Program-made: the position numbers and the translations under genes
Shown here: in pieces, positions 1 through 9,780 of the stretch
Position numbering within the stretch: position 1 is the first letter of the stretch
How the letters are laid out: each line of letters opens with the position of its first letter
NCBI RefSeq assembly: GCF_030864355.1
Contig: NC_083394.1
Coordinates: 2,666,001-2,730,000, forward strand
Length of the DNA stretch: 64,000 nt
Direction of reading: 5' to 3'
DNA from: Cutaneotrichosporon cavernicola
Taxonomy: Eukaryota > Basidiomycota > Tremellomycetes > Trichosporonales > Trichosporonaceae
The notes under the pieces: generated by a model
Told to the model about the DNA's origin: nothing
Seen by the model: only the letters and a program-made list of their open reading frames with translations
Databases searched by the model: none

Positions 1-1
1 C

Positions 2-65
2 CCCATCCACCTATTCAACGCCGACCCCGTGCATCTCGCCGCTTTCCCCACACTTGAATATCATG
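2..65 (+). CDS. possible 3'-partial exon of a gene entering from the left edge
   Basis: Frame 2 from the first base reads about 21 protein-like residues (ending LEYH) and then meets a strong donor-like GTGAGTATGG at 66. This may be the last visible part of an exon whose gene lies mostly outside the window. No downstream exon could be placed with confidence and no family is recognised. The reading could also be chance. Confidence 0.25.
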
Positions 66-828
66 GTGAGTATGGTGACAAAGGCTTTGGGCCCCCTCTT
101 GAGCAAGGCCTCGTGGTTCGTGGTTTGGGACGAGCCTTTTTGTGCTGTATGGCGGCATCTAGGGCGAGAGGTCCAAGGACCGAACAATGCCGAACATCCG
201 TGACGTGCTCCACATCCATGTCTCATGGCTCATGACACAACGTGCTGCTTTTACTGGGGCCAAATCCCTCTGAGCGGGCTCTAGCGGTACGCACGGCGAC
301 TTGTCATGCCTCTGCTCTTCTGCCTTTGTACACCTCTACTTGTAAACCCCTTCGGTCATAGGTCCACTCTACCGCCCATCGGCCCCCCCTCCGGGCCTAC
401 CAAGTCCTCCCTTCCACCGTTCCACCGTTCCACCGTCATTGCAATCTCCCCACCTCGGCCCGCCCACTTGACTACCTCGAAAGTGGTTACCGTGCGAAGC
501 CAAGTTAGGTCTGGTTGACCCTGCCGACTTTTGCCCTTACCTGGCTTTGAAGCTTTGGACCCACCGAGGGACCAAAGGACTAAGGCCAAAGGAAAGGATG
601 GATGTAAACCACCCCGTTGCTCCGTAAACTACTACCGTGCTGCCCCAACCCCTCCTCCCTCCCCCCCCTTTCCCCTTCTCTCTCCTATAACCCCTTTGAC
701 ACCCACAATCGTCATCCCATTTATAAACGCTCACCACATCCTTCACTCTTCAGCTCCCCTCCCTTCTCCGCACTACAGCGCCGGTTCGCAACTCTATCCT
801 CCGCACCACCCCCACCCTTATCGCAAAC
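66..828. promoter_or_regulatory. upstream region and leader of isocitrate dehydrogenase
   Basis: There is no supported gene here. The stretch from about 640 to 828 is strongly pyrimidine-rich, as in most promoters and leaders of this window. A splice-acceptor-like CTTCACTCTTCAG ends at 753. From 754 the frame of the downstream gene is open and encodes a basic, hydroxylated, acid-free segment (see findings). Confidence 0.5.
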
Positions 829-2417
829 ATGAGCTCCGCTACCTTCGAACGCATCAAGGTCAAGAACCCCGTCGTCGAGATGGACGGTGACGAGATGACT
901 CGCATCATCTGGAAGAAGATCCGTGAGGAGCTCATCCTTCCCTACCTTGACATCGACCTCAAGTACTACGACCTCGGCATGGAGAACCGTGATGCTGTGA
1001 GTATTGATTCAATGCTTCTCGCTATCATCCTCGGTGAACTCGTCACTGTTTGGCATGGCGTGGTTGTCATCCCCCAAACCGGGAGATTCCAAATAGCTGA
1101 AGATTGGAACGGGCCGACCGGCCCCGGCCGGGCATTCATTCCCCCGGGCTTTTCCCAAACCCCAAGACGCTGGAGATCACTAGACTGACACGCAGACCGA
1201 CGACAAGGTCACCGTCGAGTCCGCCGAGGCCACGCTCAAGTACAACGTCGCCGTCAAGTGCGCCACCATCACCCCCGATGAGGCCCGTGTTGAGGAGTTC
1301 AAGCTCAAGAAGATGTGGAAGTCGCCCAACGGCACCGTGAGTTACCGCCCTGCCAATCGCAGTATGCCGAAAACCGCAATTCCTGTCACCACACCATGAC
1401 ATGGGACGAGCAGTTTGGCCATGACCGATTGCGAGAGGCCGCAGGATACGCGAGCTGACAGAGCAGATCCGTAACATCCTCGGCGGTACCGTGTTCCGTG
1501 AGCCCATCATGCTCAAGGACCTTCCCAAGCCCGTTCCAGGATGGACCAAGCCCATCATCATCGGCCGCCACGCCTTTGGTGACCAGTACCGCTCGACCGA
1601 CCTGATCGTTCCCGGCCCCGGCAAGCTCACCCTCAAGTTCGTTCCCGAGAACGGTGGTGAGGAGTCCGAGCTCGAGGTCTTCCAGTTCCAGAGCCCCGGC
1701 GTCGCCATGTCGATGTACAACACCGACGAGTCGATTGTCGGCTTCGCCCACTCCTCGTTCAAGATGGCTATTTCCAAGAAGATGCCCCTCTACATGTCGA
1801 CCAAGAACACTATCCTTAAGAAGTACGACGGTCGCTTCAAGGACATCTTCGCCGAGGTCTTCGAGGCCGACTACAAGACTGAGTTCGAGAAGCTCGGCAT
1901 CTGGTACGAGCACCGCCTCATCGACGACATGGTCGCCCAGGTGATCAAGTCGGACGGTGGCTTCGTTTGGGCGTGCAAGAACTACGACGGCGACGTCATG
2001 TCTGACGTTCTTGCCCAGGGCTACGGCTCGCTCGGCATGATGACTTCGGAGCTCATCACCCCCGACGGCAAGGTCATGGAGGCCGAGGCCGCCCACGGCA
2101 CTGTCACCCGCCACTACCGCCAGTGGCAGAAGGGCCAGAAGACCTCGACCAACCCCGTTGCGTCGATCTTCGCCTGGACCCGTGGTCTTTCGTTCCGTGC
2201 CAAGCTCGACAACACCCCCGAGCTCGCGCAGTTCGCCGAGGCGCTCGAGGCCGCCTGTGTCGACGTCATCAACGCCGGCATCATGACCAAGGACCTTGCC
2301 CTCTCGATGAAGGGCAAGGCCATGACCGACGCTGACTGGGCCACCACCGACGAGTACATGGACGCCGTCAACAAGAACCTCCAGCAGAAGCTCCAGGCTC
2401 GCAAGAACAAGCTCTAA
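829..2417 (+). CDS. IDP1: NADP-dependent isocitrate dehydrogenase
   Basis: Oxidative decarboxylation of isocitrate to 2-oxoglutarate with production of NADPH. Exons 829-996, 1196-1336 and 1467-2417 join in frame to 419 residues, the usual length of the eukaryotic dimeric enzyme. Family blocks are clear: the MDGDEMTR start, [12 protein letters not shown], the [20 protein letters not shown] region bridged by intron 2, and the DDMVAQ...[14 protein letters not shown] active-site region. Both introns start GTGAGT and end after CTGAC plus a short spacer and AG. The start was chosen because it gives the cytosolic-type N-terminus [11 protein letters not shown]. The C-terminus is NKL, a weak peroxisomal PTS1-like tripeptide where human IDH1 has AKL. 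An in-frame mitochondrial-presequence-like extension lies upstream, so cytosolic, peroxisomal and mitochondrial forms are all possible. Identity is very secure; localisation is inference. Confidence 0.97.
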
Positions 2418-4032
2418 GCGCGTTCTCTCTTCTCTCCCCAGGTGGGAGAATCGGGGGCAGCATAATAGGCGCAGCTCCCGTATCACCGTAGGCACTACGT
2501 GTGCAGGCATCATAAAAATGTAGCCGACACCGCAGCGAGGCTGCACCGTCCATAGGACGGGTATGCATATACAGATATACCCATTACGATGTGAGGGGAC
2601 AGAGAGCGCGTAGCGTCTGAGCATTAGCCAGGTCATGAGCAGACGAGAGTCACTGATGGGAAGCCCATCGGCTGTAGCATAACTGATACGTCTATGTCTG
2701 TGTACATCAAGCCACGAGCCGGACGAGATCGCTACCGAGCAGTGCGGCTGCGGCGCCTTGACTCATGATACCTTTGCATGCCATCGCCTCAGATTTGCAC
2801 CGGGCTATCGGGCCGTTGAACCGTATCTCGCCTCATCAACCCCCATGTCACCGTCCGGCCATATGCGACACGGGACTCAGGGTTCCCCGCAATCTGGCGC
2901 CACTTTGCGCCACAGCAATGGACGGCCATGAGCGGAACGCCACTCCGCTCAACGCGGGGCCTCGTCAACGTGGGCCAAGATAGCGCCGGACGCGCCGACT
3001 CGCCCGCAAAGGCCCATCTTGCTGTCCATGTGGTGCAGACTAAGTAGAATCGACACGGCCGCCAATACCAATGCAGAGGACTTGATGTTCTTCTCGTCAA
3101 AAGAAGACGTTGCGCGCTGAACCCGAAAGCTGGAGGCACCGATAAAGCCCACGGCAATACCATGCACGATAAGAGCTTCGGCGTTTCCGGGTCCCGATGC
3201 CGATACCGAATCCGAAAAGTCATCGTTTTCGAATCCTAAAAGGCGCAAAGGCGTGCGTTTCGGTCTTTGCGGGGATTTGGCCGTAACCATACAAACAGCC
3301 GTTGCATGCCGGATTCCGATCAAGTTTGACAGTTTCAGGACTGATACGCCGAACGCCGTACAGGGAGCACAGGCTGCACAGGCTGCACAGGGAGGTGAGA
3401 TCGTGATGAGTGGAGAATCCTTCGGATAAACTGGGGAGGTAGCCGGACAACACGGCCATCTCCGCTGCCACAGTCCCGGTTGACTGGAGCTTGACGTTCT
3501 CGTGGTCACTGGTGCAACGCGACCCTCTGCACTATCTTACGTGGCCCAAAACCATTGTGACCGCTCAAAGCGCCACCCTCGCTTGCTCTTGCATCTGTCC
3601 GCAGACAGGTTCACTGGGAGGAGCGTCGTTGGTGTAAATTGGAGTGGAGGTGGATGTTGGGGAAAGTGGTGTGGCAGATCGCGCCTGACCCTCGCCACAC
3701 TTACTCCCGTAACAGACTTGGAGGGGTCATTCGTCTGGCATGTCGTAGATCAAGCGGGTCTACTCCCACCTCCAACGGGTAGGCCCAGTGATGGGGAACC
3801 ATGGATCGCCCTTTGGCCTGGAACCCAGAACTAGACTCCCAGGTTGGTTCTGAGACGTTCCAGGGCGGAGCTCGGTTTCGAGTAGAACTGCAGAGAAATA
3901 GACCTCAACAGACCCAGAATTGGGTAAATGCAACCGACGATGCGGGGGGGCCAGTGATTGAGAGTGTCGGAATGAGGTTGCTTCAACACCCAGGACGTCG
4001 ACGAAAACCGAACATATATATACCGGGAGTCG
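2418..4032. other. spacer without a convincing gene
   Basis: This holds the IDP1 3' region and about 1.5 kb of sequence with only weak ORFs. A 186-codon open stretch on the minus strand (3509-2949) contains a few hydrophobic runs and a 9-nt tandem repeat (3367-3392), but no recognisable domain and no clear splice or promoter context. A TATA-like run (ATATATATA) lies at about 4014-4022. I cannot support a gene. Confidence 0.4.
3367..3392. repeat. short tandem repeat, 9-nt unit
   Basis: Nearly three copies of GCACAGGCT in a row. On the minus strand this reads as a Cys/Ala-rich run in an open but otherwise unremarkable frame. Confidence 0.7.
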
Positions 4033-4383
4033 ATGCGGAGGTCGCTCTCTTGTCTTTTGACGCTGTCGTCAGGTGTAGGCACGGCTAGCTTGTCGTCCTC
4101 TACTACCGTTCCGGCCAACGAAGAAAATTCAATTCATTCGTTCAGAAGAGCCCGCGGTTCAGCGCGGGAATGGGTATCCTACTTATGGAGTACCATTGCT
4201 AGGAGCTCAGTTGGAGCAGCCCTTGGCTCGCTTGCAGATGCAGACAACCTGGCTGATTCCGCCGAAGAGAGTGTCCTTGAAGATGGCGCTCTGGTCGAGT
4301 TAAAACTTGAGAGGATCACACCTCCAAAGATCCTCTTTGTGTTCCCCTTGCCTTGCCGGTGTGGCGTGAGTTTCATTGTATGA
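4033..4383 (+). CDS. possible small hypothetical gene (first exon)
   Basis: An ATG sits about 10 nt after a TATA-like ATATATATA. The frame opens with a basic plus hydrophobic start (MRRSLSCLLTLSSG), signal-peptide-like, followed by a Ser-rich and then an acidic segment (DADNLADSAEESVLEDG) with protein-like composition. A donor-like GTGAGTTTC follows the codons for CRCG near 4367. No continuation could be assigned and no family is recognised. The close TATA-to-ATG spacing would leave almost no leader, which argues against the model. Confidence 0.22.
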   Translation: MRRSLSCLLTLSSGVGTASLSSSTTVPANEENSIHSFRRARGSAREWVSYLWSTIARSSVGAALGSLADADNLADSAEESVLEDGALVELKLERITPPKILFVFPLPCRCGVSFIV

Positions 4384-4524
4384 TGCTACGAGGCTTCTCT
4401 AAACGAGTCCAACTGACGACACCGATTCCCGGTACCTCTGTGGTAGAAGGCAGCGTTACAGACCGCTGAATCCTTGTCGTCGTCGATCCCCTAACACAAT
4501 TCGGGTGCCCCGCGAGTGCAAGCC

Positions 4525-5172
4525 TCAGTGGCAGCGATTAAAAAGGCTGTCGTAAGGAGCTACATTGACCCCGTGCGTGCACTCCAGCTCAGTATCCGGG
4601 ATTTCGTGATTCGCGAGGTTGACGTAGAGTGGCATTTCCCCACCTTGCGCAACGTGGCGGCGTTCGCCACACCCGTTTCCGTTTCCACTGCAGCTCCGGC
4701 CAAGCTTGCTCTCAAGACACCCGTCGGGATCCAGCGTACCCTCCACGTTCCACATGACTCGAGCAGATCGTGACTTGGACCAGAGAGAGCAATTGCACTC
4801 ACGCTGGAAGGCCGGCTCGTGGACATAAGAGAGAACCCCATCGGGGACGTCGAGATCCGCAATGTAAAAGTACTTGGTACACCACTCTATTAAGCGCTTA
4901 CGCCGCCAACGCTCCGGGCGCACCTCGCCGTCGCAGCCGCCAGGGCATGGGGAGCGGCGCACTGCCCCGAGGACTGCCGGGTCTTCGGGGTCGTCCACCT
5001 TGTCGTACATCCGGTGCCGCCGTGTCTCCTTCCAAGCCTCGCAAAGGCAAGTGAACTTGTCCTCCTGGTCGAGCCAGCAAACGACGTGTTGGTGCGTGTA
5101 GTATCGCACTGCATCGGGGGCCTCGGGGATCCCGAGATCGTAGTACTGATCGAAGACGAGCAAACCCGGGGC
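4525..5172 (-). CDS. orphan Cys/Trp-containing protein, 5' end unresolved
   Basis: An open frame of about 215 codons on the minus strand has strongly coding-like composition: many Asp, Glu, Tyr and Trp residues and a dozen or more Cys, including CPGGC and ECNCSLW. I do not recognise a family. Upstream in the same frame is a second protein-like stretch beginning with an ATG at about 5307 (MNPPSSSRW), separated by a single in-frame TGA. A branch-plus-acceptor-like CTGACGGACAG lies just before that TGA, so an intron may remove it, but no acceptor tested restores the frame cleanly. It could be a real gene with a missed first exon or a gene newly broken by one stop. Confidence 0.4.
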   Translation of the reverse strand, partial: APGLLVFDQYYDLGIPEAPDAVRYYTHQHVVCWLDQEDKFTCLCEAWKETRRHRMYDKVDDPEDPAVLGAVRRSPCPGGCDGEVRPERWRRKRLIEWCTKYFYIADLDVPDGVLSYVHEPAFQRECNCSLWSKSRSARVMWNVEGTLDPDGCLESKLGRSCSGNGNGCGERRHVAQGGEMPLYVNLANHEIPDTELECTHGVNVAPYDSLFNRCH

Positions 5173-5175
5173 CAA

Positions 5176-5969
5176 CGGTCCTCAGCTGTCCGTCAGGGGT
5201 GGGTCAGCGATTTGTTTTCCGTGGAGAATGATCTGTTGGAGAGGCGTCAACTCGTAGGGCGGACGCATTGGGGTTGATACCCAACGTGAGCTGCTGGGGG
5301 GGTTCATGAGGTAAAACGGGAATGGCGTGGTCGAGAAGGGCCAATGCGTCGAGTCAGACACCGCAAATTATGCGAGAGTGAGGATGGAAAGTTGGAGTGA
5401 AGAGAATGTGTAAGTTGTTGATGAGGATGATGTGGACTTTGAGCCAAAGGTCAACGATGCCACAGTGCGTTATAGCGGTATGGTAAACCAACAGGCGCCC
5501 CGGCCAAGAACGTGGATGCCAGGAACGGCCTGGGTGGTTGCTTGTCACATTCAGATCGAATGACGGGCACAGAACGCATCATAGGGCTATGGGGAGCTGT
5601 TACTGGAGTAGCGGACGAGGGACAGCAAGGCCTTGTGGCTCCAAGACGGCCTCAAGACAACCAACTGCTGGGCACCATGGGCTGTAAGTTTGTGCCAGTA
5701 CACCGTCGGTATTGCAAGGTAGGAGCGCATCGCCAGCAGATGCCACGGTAAGGCTCGCACCAACTCGAGGGAGAGTGCTCTGTTTCGACGGCGTGCGGGG
5801 CGAATTTGCAGGAGACGCTTTTGACGTAGCCCGTAGTTGGGCTCTTCGCAACTCGCATAACCTGCTCTCTACCCAACAGCATGTCAGTCGTTGTAGAGTG
5901 CGCGTTGTGGCTCAGTGTTCGTTGATCATTGAGGGCAGATTTCGTGGTGGCAGATACCATTTGGCCGTT
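5176..5969. other. spacer, no gene seen
   Basis: Only short ORFs with non-protein-like composition occur here. It probably holds the upstream region of the orphan ORF on the left (minus strand) and of ISA2 on the right (plus strand). Confidence 0.5.
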
Positions 5970-5979
5970 GTCACGTGAC
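5970..5979. promoter_or_regulatory. palindromic E-box GTCACGTGAC upstream of ISA2
   Basis: A perfect 10-bp palindrome centred on CACGTG lies 95 nt before the ISA2 start codon. CACGTG is the core site for fungal bHLH factors such as Cbf1-type proteins. Occupancy is inference. Confidence 0.45.
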
Positions 5980-6074
5980 GCAGCCTCCCTCCACCCACCA
6001 CTCGCCGCTGACCAACGTCGCCCCAATCCGCTTCTCTCCATATCTCCATCTTCCAACTCCATCTCCATCAGACC

Positions 6075-6833
6075 ATGTTCCAGACACGATCTCTCGCTAC
6101 CGCAGCGCGCAGCGTGCGTGCTTTCGCTGCGCGGCCTATCACGCGTTCCCTTCCTCCGATGTCGTTGGCTCCTCTCGCCACTCGCGTGAGATATGCCTCC
6201 AGCGCCGCCTCCATGTCCTCGTCAGCGCCCCACCTTCCACCGATCCCCTCCTCCCCCAAGATCACTGTGACGCCGCCGTCACTGGACGCAATTCTCGAGG
6301 AGGGGTTCATGGACGACGCAAAGCTTGTGCCCGAAAACGAGGCGCGGATCAACATCACCCCTGAGGCGATCAGGCAGCTCGCGCAGCTCGCGGCTAACGA
6401 ACCGCCAGACACGACTCTTGCGCTGCGCGTCGGAGTCGATTCGGGAGGGTGCCATGGGTACCAGTACATTATGGAGCTGGTGGAGGAGAAGGGGGTTGAT
6501 GACTAGTGAGTGTGGTCGGAAATGGTGAGAAGGAATAGGGAAAACAGCCGTGGTAGGGAAAGTGGGAGGGGGAAGGTGATGGAGGGATTGGCAGGCGATT
6601 GCTGACACCAGCGTCATGCAGGCTGAGGGCGCGGTGCCCGTCCTCGTCGACCTCATGTCCCTCGGAATGCTCAAAGGTATGTCCGCTGTTTAGTCCAAGG
6701 GCCTTTGGTAACACCAGGCGCGACACTGCACTACGCGACCGAGCTCATCGGCTCGTCCTTCCGCCTACAGGACAACCCGCAGGCCAAGGAGGGTGGCAAC
6801 TGTGGCTGTGGCGTGAGCTGGGAGGCGATCTAG
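6075..6833 (+). CDS. ISA2: mitochondrial A-type iron-sulfur carrier Isa2 (stand-alone copy)
   Basis: A-type carrier that works with Isa1 and Iba57 in mitochondrial 4Fe-4S cluster assembly. Exons 6075-6505, 6612-6676 and 6718-6833 join to 203 residues. The N-terminal 50 residues are rich in Arg, Ala and Ser without acidic residues, as in a matrix presequence. The conserved Cys positions are all present: SGGCHGYQY in exon 1 and GNCGCGVSWE in exon 3. Introns are 106 and 41 nt; the first ends CTGACACCAG. The neighbouring minus-strand gene ends 180 bp away, tail to tail, and carries a second Isa2 domain nearly collinear with this one, with the same Cys residues. Two Isa2 copies so close together are unusual. 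Confidence 0.93.
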
Positions 6834-7012
6834 TGCTCGGCTGTGATGTATCCATGTATCTGTGACGTGACCAATGCATGAGCGGTGACTACATTATGAT
6901 GCGTAAGATAGTGATACTGAGCAGTGTGGTGATTGTGCTGTCGATACAGTGTGTCTATTTTGTAAGTGGGGTTTGCCTCTCCCTCATTGTCCCTGCCAAC
7001 ACCATCCTCCTT

Positions 7013-9486
7013 CTACAACTGTCCCTCAAGCTCCCAGCTCACACCACATCCGCAGTTTCCGCCATCCTTCGCCTGAGGGTTGTGGGCAATGCGGAAGGAG
7101 CTCCCAATGAGTTCAGTCGCGTAGTCCAACGTCGCGTTCTTCAACAGGCGGAGTGACGCGAGGTCGACAACGACAGGGATCGAGCCGGCCGAGAAGACGT
7201 AATCGTCACCGCCTCGCTCCTCCGTCAGCTCCATCTTGTACTGGTACCCATGGCACCCGCCACTGTCGACGCCAACACGGAAAGCCAGCTGTGACCCCGG
7301 CTTCTCGCCTTCCCCAATCTTCGCCAATTGGGCGGCCGCTGAAGGGGTTAGGCGCAGCATGGCTTCGTCCTCCGGCAACAGAGTGACGTCGTCATCGTAA
7401 TAGCCTTCCTCCTGGATCGCAGCTAGGGAAGGTGGCGTGACAGTCACCGGCACCGCCTTTGGGAGCGGAGGATGCGCTTTCAAGCTCGGCAGACTGTCCT
7501 TGTCGGGGAGGATGCCGACTTCCTTCTGGCTCGCAGGGGATGTTGTGAACACGCGCGCAAGAGGCGCACTCATCGTGCGAGGCGCAGTTGGCCGGGTGGG
7601 GCTCGCCATGGGCGACGGCGGATGCGTGTTGGTCGACGGGATGGGGTGGGTCGCGCCATGCGACCCAGCAGCTGGCACTGCCCCAGCGCCGCCAGGTACA
7701 GGCGACTGGCCCGCCGCAGCATCCTTCTTGGGATGCACCACCGCCCTGATCTTCAACACCGGTGCGCGCTTGAGACCCAGCAGGTTGCGGTGAAGAAGGT
7801 GAGGACGAAAGAGGCGGTCCCAGATTGATGCGCGGGAGCGGAGGGAGCGACGTACCGCCCCCCACCGTGCTTCATAGTCCGGGATTCCCTTGGCATACAT
7901 GGTCGAGCTCTTGGCGCCGCACTCGGCCTCAGCCTGCGCCTCGTGCCAACGCCAGCTCTCAGCGCGCTCGCGCACGAAGCGCTCCTTGGCCTCTCTCACC
8001 GACTGCGGGAGAGAGGTCGGCATGCTGACCAGGCTCACGTGGCGCACCTTGCGCAGTACGCGCACGCCGTACAGGTACAGCAGCAGGGCGAGGGACATGG
8101 ACGCGCCAGACGCTGCGAGGAACACATACTCGGTACTCTCGAGGTGTGTTGTGAGGTTCATGCCGAAGAGACAGGGGATGAGCGCGCCCGCGCCGATGCC
8201 GAGCGTCGCCATCGAGACCTTGATGTCCAAAGCCAGCAGCTCATTGCGGCCCGAGTCGAGCATAAGCTCGGCTACCTCCTGTGTGCTTTGCATGTTGGCG
8301 GCGGTTGTATCAATTTCTGAGACGACTTCTTCCACCTGCTTGGTGAAGCCCTCAAGGAGGAGTTCGAGCTGCTCGTGGTCGTGCACCGCGCGCGGACGGC
8401 CGTGCATGCGGTCGCCCACGTACATCGCCGCGAGGTCCTCGTCACTGTCGAGGAGCTCGTCAAACGAGCTCTTGATGCTCTTTGCGCGCGTCTGGAACCC
8501 TGCCAGTCGACGAGAGTAATGCAGCAGGCGCCGGAGGTTCTCGCGGTCGATGTCGTGCTCGAATCTCTCCAGCAGGGAATCCACAAGGCGGCGGATGAAA
8601 CCCATCTCTTCCTCGAGCGCGTTCGCCGTGTCGACGAGGATGCTCTCGAGCGCGCGGTGCTCGTACGGCAGGCCGTAGTCCTCGCCGTCGACCCGCTCCT
8701 CGTGCTTCGGCGCCAAGCCAGAGCGCACGTTCGCCTGGAGGTGCGCCTTGAAGCGTTTGGCGGCCTCGCTGTCCTCCGCGCCGGGTGTGTTGAAGATGAT
8801 CACGCGGTCGGGCTTGATAAGCGCGCGGATGTGCTGAATCGAGATGAGGATACAACTCCTGCGAGTGAGGATGATCGGCACGAGCGACGGGACGAGGCTG
8901 TCGAGCTTGCGCAGGTCGCGGGGCTGGGGTTAGCAATCAGGATGCTGGGTGACTCACGTCGAGGTCGTGCGCTCGACACAAGTCCATCTTGCGATATGTG
9001 CCCTCCTCTGCGGTCCAGTTGCCGTTAGCATCGAGAATCGAGCCTGGCATCAGTAACGGCGAGGAGCGAGCGAGTTGCGCAAGGTCCAGAGCACGTGTGC
9101 TTGGCATCAAGCCAGCTCGAGACAGTGTGATGGAGATGGGAGGAGTAGGCGCAACGATGGCGCGTGGAGAACTCACACTTCAGATACATGTGCCCTGCCT
9201 TGTCCATTAAGCTGTCGAGATACCGGTCCCGTCGATGCGACTTGGTGGAGCTCGAGCTCGCCGTCTCGGGGATCAACCCGCCCCTGGCCTCGGGCAGTGG
9301 CGGCATGGGTGTCTCTTCAATCTTGTGATTCTTCTCGGGAGCGGGATAAGATGGCGCCCAAAAGCTCGTCGCGCGCTGAGTGAGGATGCCTCGAGACTGC
9401 TGAGTGCTGGGCCCGGACCTGGTTGCCCGTGAGATGAGCGGGGCGGTGGGGCGTGCAAGCGCGAGCATGACGGGCCGCGCACTCAT
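7013..9486 (-). CDS. Mrs2-type Mg2+ channel fused to a C-terminal Isa2 domain
   Basis: Exons 9486-9177, 9043-8958 and 8923-7013 give 768 residues. Residues 1-50 look like a mitochondrial presequence. Residues ~100-360 carry the Mrs2/Lpe10 signature: DLCRAHDLD joined by intron 2 to PRDLRKLDSLVP, then ILISIQHIRALI, then the helical stalk. Two hydrophobic segments follow around ~365-425, the first ending in the channel motif GMN (in FGMNL). The frame then continues without a stop through a Pro/Ala-rich linker into residues ~625-768, a complete Isa2 domain with SGGCHGYQY and GNCGCGVSWE. In Mrs2 the C-terminus faces the matrix, where Isa2 works. Internal Met residues near 571 and 583 start presequence-like stretches, so a separate product or proteolytic release is possible. 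The exon carrying the Isa2 part is intronless, unlike the neighbouring copy. Each half is certain; translation as one polypeptide is inference. Confidence 0.85.
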
Positions 9487-9780
9487 CGTTGTCGTTTAAT
9501 GTACAGTTTGCAAAGAGTGTGATACAGGCAAATGTGCGTTGCGTTCCCAGATCGGAATCCGTGTCAGATCTCGGGTGTCGGAGTGGTGGCCAGGCGGGAA
9601 ATCAACGAAAACACATCACGCCGTGACGTAGGCTGTTCGGCGGAGGGGCGGCCTTAAGCAAACTCAGGCACAAACAATGACGTGGGGATGATACAACGCC
9701 AAGGCCCCTCCACTACCCCGCGCTGGATAGCGGCGTCTCGTTGTTCCTTGGCATAATCGCGCTTCTCATCTCCAACGATC
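9487..9780. promoter_or_regulatory. divergent promoter between the Mrs2-Isa2 gene and CAP2
   Basis: The two start codons are 294 bp apart and face away from each other, so both promoters must lie here. No individual element could be named. Confidence 0.6.

Noticed and set aside
1386..2636. 416-codon open frame antisense to isocitrate dehydrogenase
   Set aside because: It lies opposite the IDP1 exon and has Leu/Val/Gly-biased shadow composition typical of the antisense of GC-rich codons; no splice or promoter context.
2949..3509. 186-codon minus-strand frame
   Set aside because: Part of it looks protein-like, but there is no recognisable domain, leader tract or splice evidence; kept only as a note in the spacer entry.
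7400..7900. Separate ISA2 gene starting inside the Mrs2-Isa2 frame
   Set aside because: An internal presequence-like Met exists, but there is no stop codon between the domains and no pyrimidine-rich promoter tract like those before other genes here; retained as an alternative in the fusion entry.
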